Shown here piece by piece: positions 33,762 through 46,101 of a stretch of 52,199 nucleotides of DNA. Source of the DNA: an uncultured Coriobacteriaceae bacterium (GTDB taxonomy: Bacteria > Actinomycetota > Coriobacteriia > Coriobacteriales > QAMH01). The position numbers and the translations under genes were made by a program. Location: contig UQUH01000007.1 in assembly GCA_900544245.1 (NCBI GenBank), forward strand, positions 1-52,199, written 5' to 3'. How positions within the stretch are numbered: position 1 is the first letter of the stretch; each line of letters begins with the position of its first letter. Below the pieces are notes generated by a model. The model saw nothing but the letters and a program-made list of their open reading frames with translations. It ran no database searches and had not been told where the DNA came from.

Positions 33762-33773
33762 GGGGGGGGGGGG
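33762..33773. repeat. Run of 12 G
   Basis: Twelve consecutive G in an otherwise AT-rich stretch (flanked by TTAATTAATTATC and AATTCG). It lies 73 bp upstream of the unknown minus-strand gene and 98 bp upstream of the antitoxin gene. Homopolymers of this length can vary by slippage or be assembly-length errors. Confidence 0.8.
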
Positions 33774-33837
33774 AATTCGTCAAGCAGCTCGTAATGTTAT
33801 GTTTAGGATGTGCATATTATTCGCAGTGCTTTCCGTG

Positions 33838-33857
33838 TATAATGTAAACACGTTTAC
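33838..33857 (+). promoter_or_regulatory. Toxin-antitoxin promoter and operator
   Basis: A -10 TATAAT (33838-33843) is followed at once by the palindrome GTAAAC-AC-GTTTAC (33844-33857), 13 bp before the antitoxin start. An inverted repeat covering the transcription start is usual for autorepression by RHH antitoxins. Confidence 0.6.
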
Positions 33858-33870
33858 GGATGGAGGCGTC

Positions 33871-34161
33871 ATGACAACGAAGGTCTTTTCAAGCCGTGCG
33901 GACGAGGGTCTTCTTGCCTATGCCGATGCGCTCGCCCACAGGGAATACGGGCTGTCTTACGGACAGTACTGTGGCACCGTGTTGCTTGAGGCTATCAAGC
34001 GCGATGGGTGCATGCCTCAGCTTGCTTCCAGCGAAGAGCCGGACGCAAAAGCGCAAGCGGCATCGTTTCTCAAGGGCTTTGCCAAGCGCAAGCATGATGC
34101 ATCCATCGGCAAGATGTCCGACAAGGAGATCCGCGAGCTCATTGCGAGCCGCTATGAGTAG
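33871..34161 (+). CDS. RHH-type antitoxin (RelB/DinJ-like)
   Basis: A 96-residue protein. The N-terminal TTKVFSSRADEGLLAYADAL suggests a ribbon-helix-helix DNA-binding domain; the basic, helical C-terminus (FAKRKHDASIGKMSDKEIRELIASRYE) probably wraps the toxin. GGAGGCG ribosome site. It overlaps the PIN toxin gene by 8 bp, the usual antitoxin-first order. Predicted to neutralise the toxin and repress the operon at the palindrome 13 bp upstream. Confidence 0.78.
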   Translation: MTTKVFSSRADEGLLAYADALAHREYGLSYGQYCGTVLLEAIKRDGCMPQLASSEEPDAKAQAASFLKGFAKRKHDASIGKMSDKEIRELIASRYE

Positions 34162-34612
34162 GAAACTACTCCTCGACACAAACGTCTTGCTCGACGTAGC
34201 CATGGGTGAGCGTGCGGGGTGGGCAGCGGCCACACTGCTCGTCGACGAGTTCGCCTGCGGTCAGTCCATCGGCTATGTCTCGGCGCTCAGTCTCAAGGAC
34301 GTGTACTACATTCTCTGCAAATATGCCGACGAGTCGTCAGCTCGTGCCTATGTCCTCGCGGTTATGGATCTGTTCGAGGTTATCCCCATAGACATGGGGC
34401 TTTGTCGTATCGCGGCGCAATCCGATGAGCCGGATTTCGAAGACGGGTTGATCCGCGCATGTGCGGAGCATGCGAGCGTCGATTACATCATTTCACGCGA
34501 TGAGTCGGCATTTGCGAAGTCTTCCATCAAGCGCCTTTCTCCGCGGCAGTATCTCGACGAGTTTTGCGAGGTCGAGGATATAGAGTTGACTGAAGACGAT
34601 GGACACGAGTAA
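34154..34612 (+). CDS. PIN-domain toxin (VapC-like ribonuclease)
   Basis: A 152-residue PIN domain. LLLDTNVLLDV gives the first catalytic Asp; the second acidic cluster is DEPDFEDGLIRACAEHASVD, and the last is IISRDESAF, the expected Mg2+-binding constellation. PIN toxins cleave tRNA or rRNA. The last ~20 residues are acidic (EDIELTEDDGHE). Start at ATG 34154, overlapping the antitoxin end. It converges on cysK with a hairpin between. Confidence 0.85.
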   Translation: MSRKLLLDTNVLLDVAMGERAGWAAATLLVDEFACGQSIGYVSALSLKDVYYILCKYADESSARAYVLAVMDLFEVIPIDMGLCRIAAQSDEPDFEDGLIRACAEHASVDYIISRDESAFAKSSIKRLSPRQYLDEFCEVEDIELTEDDGHE

Positions 34613-34620
34613 TCGAATCG

Positions 34621-34645
34621 CCCCGCTACTCCCCAAATAGCGGGG
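34621..34645. terminator. Hairpin between toxin gene and cysteine synthase
   Basis: CCCCGCTA (34621-34628) pairs with TAGCGGGG (34638-34645). It starts 9 bp after the toxin stop and overlaps the last codons of the leftward cysteine-synthase gene. Flanking U tracts are absent, so it may be a weak or Rho-assisted terminator. Confidence 0.45.
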
Positions 34646-35567
34646 TGGAGAAATAGCGCTCGCCGGTGTCGGTGAGGACGGTCACGACGGTGGCATCCGG
34701 CCCCAGCTCGTAGCCGAGCATCATCGCCGCGACGACGTTCGTGCCGCTCGAGATGCCGCACAACAGCCCCTCCTCGCGTGCGAGACGCTGGGCCATGGTG
34801 ATGGCCTCGTCATCGCTCACCACGCAGGTCGCGTCGATGACGCTGCGGTCGAGGATGGCGGGAATGACGCCATCGCCGATGCCCATCTGCAGGTGCGTGC
34901 CGATGTTGCCTCCGGCGAGCATCGCCGCGTTCTCGGGCTCGGCCGCCCAGACGATGGTATCGGGGTTGGCCAGCTTGAGCGCGCTGCCGATGCCCGTGAT
35001 GGAGCCGCCGGTGCCAAAGCCGCAGGCGAAGCCGTCGATGACGATGCCGGACTCGTTGGCGTCATCGAGGATTTCCACGGCCGTCTGCGCACGTTGGATG
35101 GCGACGTTGTCGACGTTCGAGAACTGGTCGGGCATGAAGGCGTTGGGGTCTGCCGCCGTCTGTTCGCGCGCGAGCTCCGCGCACGTCGCGATGGCCTTGC
35201 CGATGTCGCCGTCGTCATGGACGAGCTCGATCTGCGCACCGTAGGCCTCGCAGATCTTGCGACGCTCGACCGAGACCGAATCGGGCATGATGATGCGCAC
35301 GTCGTAGCCGCGTACCGCGCCCACGAGGGCCAGGCCAATGCCCTGGTTGCCGCTCGTCGGCTCGATGATGGTGGTCTTGCCGGGTGCGATCTCTCCGCGT
35401 CGCTCGGCTTGGAGGATCATGTTGTACGCCGTGCGCGTCTTGATCGAACCGCCGACGTTGAGTGCCTCGAACTTCACGAGAATCTGCGCGCAGTTCTCGT
35501 CGGGAATGTGCCGCAGACGGATGAGGGGCGTGTGGCCCATCGCCTCGAGCACGTTGTCGTAAACCAT
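34626..35567 (-). CDS. PLP-dependent cysteine synthase family protein
   Basis: A 313-residue fold type II PLP enzyme. The Schiff-base lysine is K43 in NVGGSIKTRTA; TSGNQGIGLA binds the substrate carboxylate, and GFGTGGSITG binds the PLP phosphate. This is the CysK/CysM/CBS family. The K43 context differs from the usual NPGGSVKDR of CysK, so O-acetylserine sulfhydrylase is likely but a cystathionine beta-synthase-like or other beta-replacement reaction cannot be excluded. Start supported by GAGGAAG. Monocistronic. Confidence 0.88.
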   Translation of the reverse strand: MVYDNVLEAMGHTPLIRLRHIPDENCAQILVKFEALNVGGSIKTRTAYNMILQAERRGEIAPGKTTIIEPTSGNQGIGLALVGAVRGYDVRIIMPDSVSVERRKICEAYGAQIELVHDDGDIGKAIATCAELAREQTAADPNAFMPDQFSNVDNVAIQRAQTAVEILDDANESGIVIDGFACGFGTGGSITGIGSALKLANPDTIVWAAEPENAAMLAGGNIGTHLQMGIGDGVIPAILDRSVIDATCVVSDDEAITMAQRLAREEGLLCGISSGTNVVAAMMLGYELGPDATVVTVLTDTGERYFSTPLFGE

Positions 35568-35703
35568 GACTTCCTCTTACATCATGCTGCCGCGCAGGCG
35601 GCTTGCCATGCGAATATCTCCGGAAATTATACGCGAACACCGTCTGGTTGCCGTGAGGCTCCGCTTCCGTTTCCCAACCGTTTTTCTTGGCGATGACGAC
35701 CAT

Positions 35704-35726
35704 CTTGACTGCCCTGGTCAGTCAAG
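35704..35726. promoter_or_regulatory. Inverted repeat upstream of the NSS transporter
   Basis: CTTGACTG (35704-35711) and CAGTCAAG (35719-35726), 8-bp arms with a 7-bp spacer, about 75 bp before the transporter start. The left arm contains a -35-like TTGACT. Could be an operator. Confidence 0.4.
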
Positions 35727-35798
35727 TTCGCATGGCGACCGTGATACCATATCTAATTACCGCGCTGGGGAGAGCGCACCGGACAAGCGAGGGACGCT

Positions 35799-37190
35799 AT
35801 GGCAAAACGAGATAGGTTTTCGAGCAACATCGGCTTTCTGCTGGTAAGCGCGGGTTGCGCAATCGGCCTGGGCAACGTCTGGCGTTTCCCCTACATCACG
35901 GGCGAGTACGGTGGTGCGGCCTTCATCCTCATGTACCTCTTCTTCCTCGTGGTGTTCGGGCTGCCCATGCTTTCGATGGAGTTCACGGTCGGACGCGCCA
36001 GCCAAAGGTCCATCTCGCGTGCATTCGACGTGCTCGAGCCCGAGGGCACCAAATGGCATTTCATGCGCTGGGTGGGATTCATCGGCAACTTCCTGCTCAT
36101 GATGTTCTATACCTGCGTCGCGGGTTGGATGCTCAACTACTTCATCAAGATGTCGACGGGCACCTTCGAAGGGCTGAACGTTGCACAGACCGGCGCCGTG
36201 TTCGATGCCATGCTCGCCAATCCCGGCGAGGTCGTGGGCTGGACCATCGCCGTGTGCGTCATCGGCATGCTCGTCTGCGCGCTCGGCCTGAACAAGGGTG
36301 TCGAGCGCGTCACCAAGTACATGATGAGCGCCCTGTTCGTCATCCTTGTCATTCTCATCATACGCGCCGTCACGCTTCCCGGCGCAGAGGACGGATTGGC
36401 CTTCTACCTCATGCCCGATTTCTCGAAGATGTTCGCGAACGGAGCCGCGGGCTTCGGCGATGCCGTCTATGCGGCAATGGGGCAGAGCTTCTTCACGCTG
36501 TCCATCGGTATCGGCTCCATGGAGATCTTCGGTAGCTACCTGGGCAAGGAGCGCCGCATCTTTGGGCAGGCGCTTTCCGTCGGCGTGCTCGATACCGTCA
36601 TCGCGCTCATGGCCGGCCTCATCATCTTTCCCGTCTGCTTTGCCTTCGGCGTCGATCCGGGGAGCGGTCCGGGCCTCGTGTTCGTGACCTTACCCAACGT
36701 CTTTTCGCAGATGTGGCTCGGACAGCTCTGGGGCGCGCTTTTCTTCCTGTTCATGTCGTTTGCGGCACTCTCCACGGTGATCGCCGTCTTCGAGAACATC
36801 ATCCGCATGTTCATGGACTACAAGGGATGGGATCGCCGCAAGGCCGTCTACATCTCGCTCGTCGCCATCGTGATTCTGTCGCTTCCCTGTGCGCTGGGAT
36901 TCAACGTGCTCTCGTTCGTCTCGATTCCGGGAATCGGCGACATCCAGGGCATCGAGGACTTCATCGTGTCGAGCAATATGCTTCCGCTGGGATCGCTCGT
37001 GTTTCTGCTCTTCTGCACGAGAAAGTACGGCTGGGGATGGAAGAACTTCATTGCCGAGGTCGATACCGGCGAGGGAATGAAGTTCCCGAGCTGGATGCGC
37101 GGATGGGTCACCTATGGCGTCCCCGTGCTCTTCGTGATCGTGTTCGTTATGGGCTGGGCACCGCTCATCGGTGGTTGGCTGGGCATCTAG
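35799..37190 (+). CDS. Sodium:neurotransmitter symporter (NSS/SNF) family transporter
   Basis: A 463-residue protein with about 11-12 membrane helices. The first helix carries the NSS sodium/substrate signature (LVSAGCAIGLGNVWRFPYI), closely matching LeuT- and MhsT-type proteins, followed by FGLPMLSMEFTVGR. Bacterial members import amino acids with Na+. The start follows GCGAGGGACGCT. The gene ends 18 bp before the convergent UbiB gene. Which amino acid is carried cannot be told. Confidence 0.95.
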   Translation: MAKRDRFSSNIGFLLVSAGCAIGLGNVWRFPYITGEYGGAAFILMYLFFLVVFGLPMLSMEFTVGRASQRSISRAFDVLEPEGTKWHFMRWVGFIGNFLLMMFYTCVAGWMLNYFIKMSTGTFEGLNVAQTGAVFDAMLANPGEVVGWTIAVCVIGMLVCALGLNKGVERVTKYMMSALFVILVILIIRAVTLPGAEDGLAFYLMPDFSKMFANGAAGFGDAVYAAMGQSFFTLSIGIGSMEIFGSYLGKERRIFGQALSVGVLDTVIALMAGLIIFPVCFAFGVDPGSGPGLVFVTLPNVFSQMWLGQLWGALFFLFMSFAALSTVIAVFENIIRMFMDYKGWDRRKAVYISLVAIVILSLPCALGFNVLSFVSIPGIGDIQGIEDFIVSSNMLPLGSLVFLLFCTRKYGWGWKNFIAEVDTGEGMKFPSWMRGWVTYGVPVLFVIVFVMGWAPLIGGWLGI

Positions 37191-37208
37191 CGCGATGAAG
37201 TCCCGTCG

Positions 37209-38882
37209 CTATGTGTTGTTGCCGTGGTGGCGGATGATGTCGACGATGATCCACAGCGTAAGGCCGATGCCGACGCAGTAGCCTGTAAACGACAGCACGG
37301 GCAACCCGGCGATCGTCGGCTCTGTGATCGTGCTCACGAGGGCTGCGCTCACGAGCGTGCCAGCCGTGATCATGCCGAGCGTGAGGCGGTTGACGATGCG
37401 CGAGATCTTGCTCATGGGCTCCTCGCTGCCCAACATCTCCATGTTGATCTTGAGCTGGCCGCGGCTCAGCATGTGCGTTACGTCGCCGATGTACTCGGTG
37501 GCACGTGCCAGGCCACGGGCCGACCGGTCCAGGCTGATGATGAGGTCGCGCGTGATCTGCTTGAACTCCTCGATGGGCGTCTTCTGGCGGCTCAGGTGCC
37601 CGTTGATGACATCGACCATGTTGAAACTGCCCACGAAGTTGATGAGCGTGCCCTCGAGCGTGACCAGTCCGCGCGCGACTGCCGTCAGGCAACTTGGCAA
37701 TTCGAGCTTGCATTCGCGCATGGCGTTGGTGATGTCGGTGAGAAAGGCGCCGATGTCGATCTCGTCCATCTCGGCCGAGGCGTAGCGATCGATGATGCGG
37801 TCGAGTATCCCGAGTAGCCGTGGATGGTCGATGGCGTTGACGTCGCCGCCTACCGAGAAGCCGATGAGGGCGTCCTCGAGCATGGTCGAGCTCTCGTGGC
37901 CGACGGCGACGATGACGCGCGTGAAGCCCGCGCGCTCCTCCGGCGTGAGGCGGCCCATGTTGCCGAGGTCAAGATAGACGATGCAGCCGTCCATGATCTC
38001 GATGTTGCCGGGATGCGGATCGGCGTGAAAGAAGCCGTAATCGAGAATCTGCGTGGCGTAGTTGTCGAGCAGCTTCTCGCCGATTTCGGCAAGGTCATAG
38101 CCGTTGTCGACGAGCTTCTGCGTATCACGGATCGAAATGCCGTCGACGTACTCCATGACGAGGACTTCCTCGGTACAGTACTGTGGGTACGGCTTGAGGC
38201 AGTGGAGGAATGCGACATCCTTGTTGAGTTCGGCGAATTCGGCGAGGTTCTGGGCTTCCTTATCGAAGTCGGTCTCCTCGAGGAAGGTCTGCCAGAGCTC
38301 TTCGACCACATCGCGCAAGTCGACGATCTGGTTGTCCTTCATGAAGCGCTGCGCGTACTTTGCCAGTGAACGCATCATGTCGATGTCCTGCGCCATGGTG
38401 ATGCGCACACCCGGGCGCTGGACTTTGATGGCGACCTCTTCGCCGCTCTCGCGCAGGACCGCACGATGCACCTGCGCAAGCGAGGCGCTACCGAGTGGCT
38501 TGGAGTCGATTTCGGAGAAGATCCGCTCGCGGCGCTCCTTGCCGTATATGGTGTCGAGCGTGGCGAGAACCTCGTCGAAGGGGAGCGGGTCGACGTCCGT
38601 CTGGAGATGCGAGAGCTCCTCGCAGTATTCGGGCGGGAGAATCTCGGAGCGCGTCGAAAGCGTCTGGCCGATCTTGATGAAGCTTGGGCCGAGCTCCTCG
38701 AGCATGGAACGCAGCTCGATGGGGGTTATGCCCTTGAGGGCATGATAGCGGCGCACGATGCTCAGGAGCTCGCGCAGGCGCGCGAAGCGGGAGCGGCGCG
38801 TCAGCCCGAACTGCTTTTGCGGACTGACGCCCGATGGCGTGTCGAAGACGCGCTTGAACAGATTGTTACCGCTCGTCGGCAT
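37209..38882 (-). CDS. UbiB/ABC1/ADCK-family atypical kinase
   Basis: A 557-residue protein with the full UbiB signature: KxGQ motif in FIKIGQTLSTR (about residue 70), Ala/Ser-rich nucleotide loop PLGSASLAQVHRA, catalytic lysine in VAIKVQRPG, HADPHPGN and the metal-binding DLGNMG. Two C-terminal membrane helices (about residues 497-550) anchor it. UbiB proteins act as ATPases supporting quinone biosynthesis or lipid transport. In an anaerobe that probably uses menaquinone, a lipid-handling role is a reasonable guess. It lies 6 bp after the phasin-like gene in the same direction, suggesting an operon. Confidence 0.92.
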   Translation of the reverse strand: MPTSGNNLFKRVFDTPSGVSPQKQFGLTRRSRFARLRELLSIVRRYHALKGITPIELRSMLEELGPSFIKIGQTLSTRSEILPPEYCEELSHLQTDVDPLPFDEVLATLDTIYGKERRERIFSEIDSKPLGSASLAQVHRAVLRESGEEVAIKVQRPGVRITMAQDIDMMRSLAKYAQRFMKDNQIVDLRDVVEELWQTFLEETDFDKEAQNLAEFAELNKDVAFLHCLKPYPQYCTEEVLVMEYVDGISIRDTQKLVDNGYDLAEIGEKLLDNYATQILDYGFFHADPHPGNIEIMDGCIVYLDLGNMGRLTPEERAGFTRVIVAVGHESSTMLEDALIGFSVGGDVNAIDHPRLLGILDRIIDRYASAEMDEIDIGAFLTDITNAMRECKLELPSCLTAVARGLVTLEGTLINFVGSFNMVDVINGHLSRQKTPIEEFKQITRDLIISLDRSARGLARATEYIGDVTHMLSRGQLKINMEMLGSEEPMSKISRIVNRLTLGMITAGTLVSAALVSTITEPTIAGLPVLSFTGYCVGIGLTLWIIVDIIRHHGNNT

Positions 38883-38888
38883 GAATCG

Positions 38889-39425
38889 CTATTCGTCCTT
38901 GAGGTGGTCACTCGGGTCGAGGTCGTTGCCTCCGTAGGTGCCGTCGGGGTTGATGACGACATCGCCGGGATCGGCCGTGCCGGCCGAGGGCTCCGCGTGG
39001 GCTTCGACGTCGAGATGGTCGACGGGATCGACGTCGTTGCCGACGTAGACGCCGTCTGCGCCTATGACGACATCGTCATCATCGGCTACTTCCTCTGCCT
39101 CGACGACGACGTCATCGTTTCCGTCCTGCTCCATCTCGCGCGCGATCTGGGCCATCTGCTCCGCGAAAGCAACGCGCTCCTCCGGAGACAGCGAGCGCAC
39201 GTAGGCGCGGATGGACTCCTCGCGCAGCTTGCCCGCGCCTTCCTCGGCCTTGTGCTTGAGCTCCTCGTTTATCTTGCGCCCCTGGTCGACGGTGACCTGA
39301 CCGCGCTCGACGAGGTCGTCGATGACTGCCTTGGCCTTCTCGCCGCCAATGGACAGGGCGCCGACGCCGGCGAGGAAGATGTTCTGGAAGGTCTCGGTGA
39401 GGTTGTTCGCAATGTTGTTCGCCAT
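38889..39425 (-). CDS. Phasin-like protein with duplicated C-terminal motif
   Basis: A 178-residue acidic protein. Residues 1-90 are helical and phasin/PhaF-like (ETFQNIFLAGVGALSIGGEK, then VIDDLVERGQVTVDQGRKINEEL), as in the small proteins often found next to ubiB. After an acidic linker the C-terminus contains two copies of a ~20-residue motif: DVVIGADGVYVGNDVDPVDHL and DVVINPDGTYGGNDLDPSDHL less one residue each end. AAGGAG start site at 39425. It forms an operon with ubiB. Function unknown; an UbiB partner is plausible. Confidence 0.8.
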   Translation of the reverse strand: MANNIANNLTETFQNIFLAGVGALSIGGEKAKAVIDDLVERGQVTVDQGRKINEELKHKAEEGAGKLREESIRAYVRSLSPEERVAFAEQMAQIAREMEQDGNDDVVVEAEEVADDDDVVIGADGVYVGNDVDPVDHLDVEAHAEPSAGTADPGDVVINPDGTYGGNDLDPSDHLKDE

Positions 39426-39529
39426 GATGCTCTCCTTTGCAAAGGTGAATACCGAACACATTCATTTTAGCGCAGGATGATGCCGCGTACTGCATGACCT
39501 TTCTGCTTGTTTGGGCTATTCTAGCGACC

Positions 39530-42500
39530 ATGCTTATAGACCAACTACAACAAATTCTCTTCTCCGCGGATACCCTCCAGCCCGTGCTCGGCAAGCTCGA
39601 GGCGGGCGATGACGCGTCGCTAGGCGTCGTCGCATCGGTGCGTCCCTTCGTCGTGGCATCGCTGTTCACGCGCGAACCGCGTACGGTCTTTGTCGTCGTG
39701 AGCGGCAATGACGCGGCCGAGCGCTTTGCCAACGATGTCGCCGCCTACATCGGACGCGCGCATGTCTGTGTGTATCCGGAGCGCATGGACATGCCGTGGC
39801 AGGACGTGCGCCCGGATCACAAGGTCATCGGTGCGCGCACACGCGCCATCGGGTTGCTCGCGCTGGGACGTCCCATGGTGATCGTCGCGTCGGCACGCGC
39901 GCTGCTGCGCAAGGTTGCCCCGGCATCGGGAAACGTCTTCTCGCCGCTCGTCATCACGCGTGAGGACGGCGTCGTCGATGCGGCCACGGGCGAGCCCATA
40001 GCCTATGAGGATGTCGCCGCACAGCTCGTGAGCCGCGGCTACGAGCGCCTCGGTGAGCTTGACGGTCCCGGGACCTTCACGCAGCAAGGCGACACCATCG
40101 ACGTATTCGGGTCGGGCATGACCGCGCCCGTGCGCGTCGAGTTCTTTGGCGATGACGTTGACGGCCTGCGTCGCGTGGTCGCGAGTACGGGGCAGACCGT
40201 CGGCGAGATCGACCGGGCGGAAATCTGGCCCGCGCGCGAGTTCGCCGTGAGCGCCGGAGGCATCAAGCGGCTCAAGGAGGCCTTGCGCGCCGAGCTCGCG
40301 AGTAACCGCGAGACGGTCGACAAGGTCGCCATGCTCGAGCAGGGGGTCCCCTTCGGTGACATGGACCGCTTCGCGCCCTATCTCTACAAGGAACTCGACC
40401 AGCCCATCCAGTACGCATCCAAGGGCACGCTCGTCGTCATCGCGGAGCCACGCTCCCTGTTCGATGACGCGGCCCATCGTTTCGACGAGATAAGCGCGAT
40501 GGCGACCGAGGCGGGACTGAAGCCCGACGAGCTCGAGCGGCTGTTCGCGCCACCTGCCAAGATGGACTTCGGCACGCGCCAGCGCCTTACGTTGCAGTCC
40601 ATCATGCGCATCGGGGGAGCGGTCGATGCCGAGCTGGCCATCCAGCGCCCTAACGTCGCCGGGCGTGAGGAGAAGCTCTACGCGGCGATTAGGTCCCAGA
40701 TCAAGGCGGGCATGACGACGCTGTTCTCTGTTCCCGACCGGCGGGCGCGCGAGGACTTCGAGCTCGCCTTCGGTGACTGCTCCATCCCCTTCGTGGAATG
40801 TCTCGACAAGGGTGACAAACCCCTTGACCGGCGCTATCTCAATATCGTCGATGTCGACGTTCCCAATGGGTTCATGATCCCCGATGCGCATCTGGCGATG
40901 ATCTCGATTGCGGACCTTTCGCGTCGGGGCGGTTCGCGCAACACGGGGCGGAGCATCGACATCACCGAGGTCACCTTTCCGTACCAACCCGGCGACTACG
41001 TCGTCCACGCGTCGCACGGCATCGCGTTGTTTTCGGGTATGGTGCGTCAGGAAGCCGCAGGGATGGAGCGCGACTACCTGCTGCTCTCCTATGCCGAAGG
41101 TGACAAGCTCTACGTGCCCGTCGAGCAGATCGACCGTGTCACGCGATACGTGGGCCCCGACGGCTCGGCGCCGCGTCTCACGCGACTGCACACGGCCGAC
41201 TGGAGCCGTGCGATGGGCAAGGCGCGCAAGTCGGCAAAGAAGCTCGCGTTCGATTTGGTCGACCTCTACGCGCGCCGTTCCTCGGTCAAGGGATTCTCGT
41301 ATTCGTCGGACACCGTCTGGCAGGAGGAGATGGAGCAGATTTTCCCCTATGAGGAGACGCCCGACCAACTCAAGGCCATCGCCGACGTGAAGGCCGACAT
41401 GGAATCCGATCGACCGATGGATCGCCTCATCTGCGGCGACGTGGGTTTTGGCAAGACCGAGGTCGCCTTGCGTGCCGCCTTCAAGGCCGTGAGCGACGGG
41501 CGGCAGGTCATGATCTTGTGCCCGACGACGATTCTGGCGCAGCAGCACTACACGACCTTCAACGACCGCTTCTCTCCCTTTGACATTCGCGTCGAGGTGC
41601 TGAGCCGCTTTCGCACGAGCGCACAGCAGAAAAAGGCGCTCGAGGGCTTTGCCGATGGCACGGTTGACGTGCTCGTGGGCACGCATCGCCTGCTCAGCCG
41701 CGACGTCAATCCCAAGAACCTGGGACTCGTCATCATCGACGAGGAGCAGCGCTTTGGCGTCGGTCACAAGGAGCAACTCAAGAATCTGCGCGAAAGCGTC
41801 GACGTGCTCACGCTTTCGGCCACGCCCATCCCGCGTACCCTGCGGATGTCGCTGTCCGGCGTGCGCGACATGTCGCTCATCCGCACTCCGCCGCCCAACC
41901 GCCGTCCCGTCGTCGTGCATGTGGGCGAGTGGGATGAGGATATCGTGAGCGGTGCCATCCGTCGCGAGATGGAGCGTGGCGGCCAGGTCTACTACGTGAG
42001 CAACCGGGTGCGTACCATCGACGACGCGCTCGATCGCGTGGTCGCCGCCGCACCCGAGGCGCGCGTGGGCGTCGCGCACGGCAAGATGGGGCCCAAGCAG
42101 ATCGAGGCCGTGATGGAGCAGTTCTCTGCTGGTGAGATCGACGTGCTCGTCGCGACGACCATCGTGGAGAGTGGCCTGGACAACCCTCATACCAACACGC
42201 TCATCATCGAGGACTCGCAACGGCTCGGTCTCGCACAGCTCTACCAGCTCAAAGGTCGCGTCGGGCGTTCGGGACAGCAGGCGTACGCGTACTTCCTCTT
42301 CCCGCCCGAAAAGCCCCTCACCGAGGAGGCGACCGAGCGCCTGCAGGCCATCGGCGAGTTCACCGACCTAGGAAGTGGCATGAAGGTGGCGATGAAGGAC
42401 CTCGAGATTCGCGGTGCGGGCAGCATCTTGGGTGCCGAGCAAAGCGGCAACATGAGCGCCGTGGGCTTCGACCTGTTTGCCTCGATGCTCGCGCAGGCGG

Positions 42501-42990
42501 TATCGGATGCACGCGGCGAGGAGCAGATTGCCCATGAGGACATCCAGATTGACCTGGCCGCAGACTTCTTCATCCCCGAGGAGTTCATGCCCGCGACCGA
42601 CGAGCGCGTCCTGTTCTACCGGCGCATCGCCGCGGCACAGGGCGTGGAGGACGTGGACAGGATTGCCGAGGCCATGCAGTCAAAGTACGGGGCGTTGCCC
42701 GAGCCGGCGCGCAACATGCTCGACCGGGCCAGGCTCAAGGCGCTGGCCGCCGAATGCGGCGTCACGTCCATCACGCAATCGGGCGGCAAGATTGTGATTG
42801 CCCCGGTTTCGTCGTCGCTCAAGAGCGCGGCGACGAAGAGCGACGAGGCACGTGCCGTGTTCGAGCGTCTGCGCGCCCTGTACTTCGCGAAGTCCGAGAA
42901 GTACACCGTGCCGTGCTCCAAGGGCGAACCGGCGCTTGCGGTCGCACTCGACATGCTCGAGGCGCTTGCGACGGTCGCCGAGGACAACCG

Positions 42991-42994
<4 letters not shown>
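39530..42994 (+). CDS. mfd: Transcription-repair coupling factor Mfd
   Basis: A 1154-residue Mfd. An N-terminal UvrB-like region is followed by the RNA-polymerase-interacting CarD-like domain (PGDYVVHASHGIALFSG, about residue 485), then a RecG-like translocase with Walker A GDVGFGKTEVALRAA (about residue 637) and DEEQRFG, and a C-terminal regulatory domain. It removes stalled RNA polymerase and recruits UvrA. The start MLIDQLQQ has no ribosome site; a TATTCT -10 element 8 bp upstream suggests a leaderless message. Its stop shares bases with the convergent uvrA stop. Confidence 0.97.
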
Positions 42995-45900
<2,906 letters not shown>

Positions 45901-45923
45901 GAGCCCATCCGTTCGGTTGTATG

Positions 45924-45937
45924 CAAACATATGTTCG
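45924..45937 (-). promoter_or_regulatory. LexA (SOS) box upstream of uvrA
   Basis: On the minus strand CGAACATATGTTTG matches the Gram-positive/actinobacterial LexA consensus CGAAC-N4-GTTCG in 9 of 10 defined positions. It lies 24-37 bp before the uvrA start, where LexA would block transcription, giving DNA-damage induction. Confidence 0.78.
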
Positions 45938-46056
45938 AATAGTCTAGGACAATTCGCGTGATTTGGGAAGAATCGGCAGGAAAAGGTTACCGAGGTGAAG
46001 CGTGAAGGTTTCGTAATGATTTATTCTACCACGAATATACTGTTTACAAGTAAGCA

Positions 46057-46062
46057 TATAAT
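46057..46062 (+). promoter_or_regulatory. -10 element of the trxA-trxB operon
   Basis: A perfect TATAAT 40 bp before the trxA start in an AT-rich leader. No good -35 hexamer is seen at standard spacing. Confidence 0.5.
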
Positions 46063-46101
46063 GCGAAGCGTACGAATTACTGGATGAACGGAGGACCCAA
46101 A

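Noticed and set aside
33762..33773. G tract as a coding frameshift site
   Set aside because: It is intergenic; neither neighbouring frame extends through it with a plausible start.
39620..42220. 866-codon open frame antisense to mfd
   Set aside because: It mirrors the codon bias of mfd in a high-GC genome; no domain, ribosome site or amino-acid pattern of a real protein is seen, while the plus strand encodes a full Mfd.
45901..45930. Ten-codon N-terminal extension of UvrA
   Set aside because: It starts inside the LexA box, lacks a ribosome site and is absent from the usual UvrA N-terminus.
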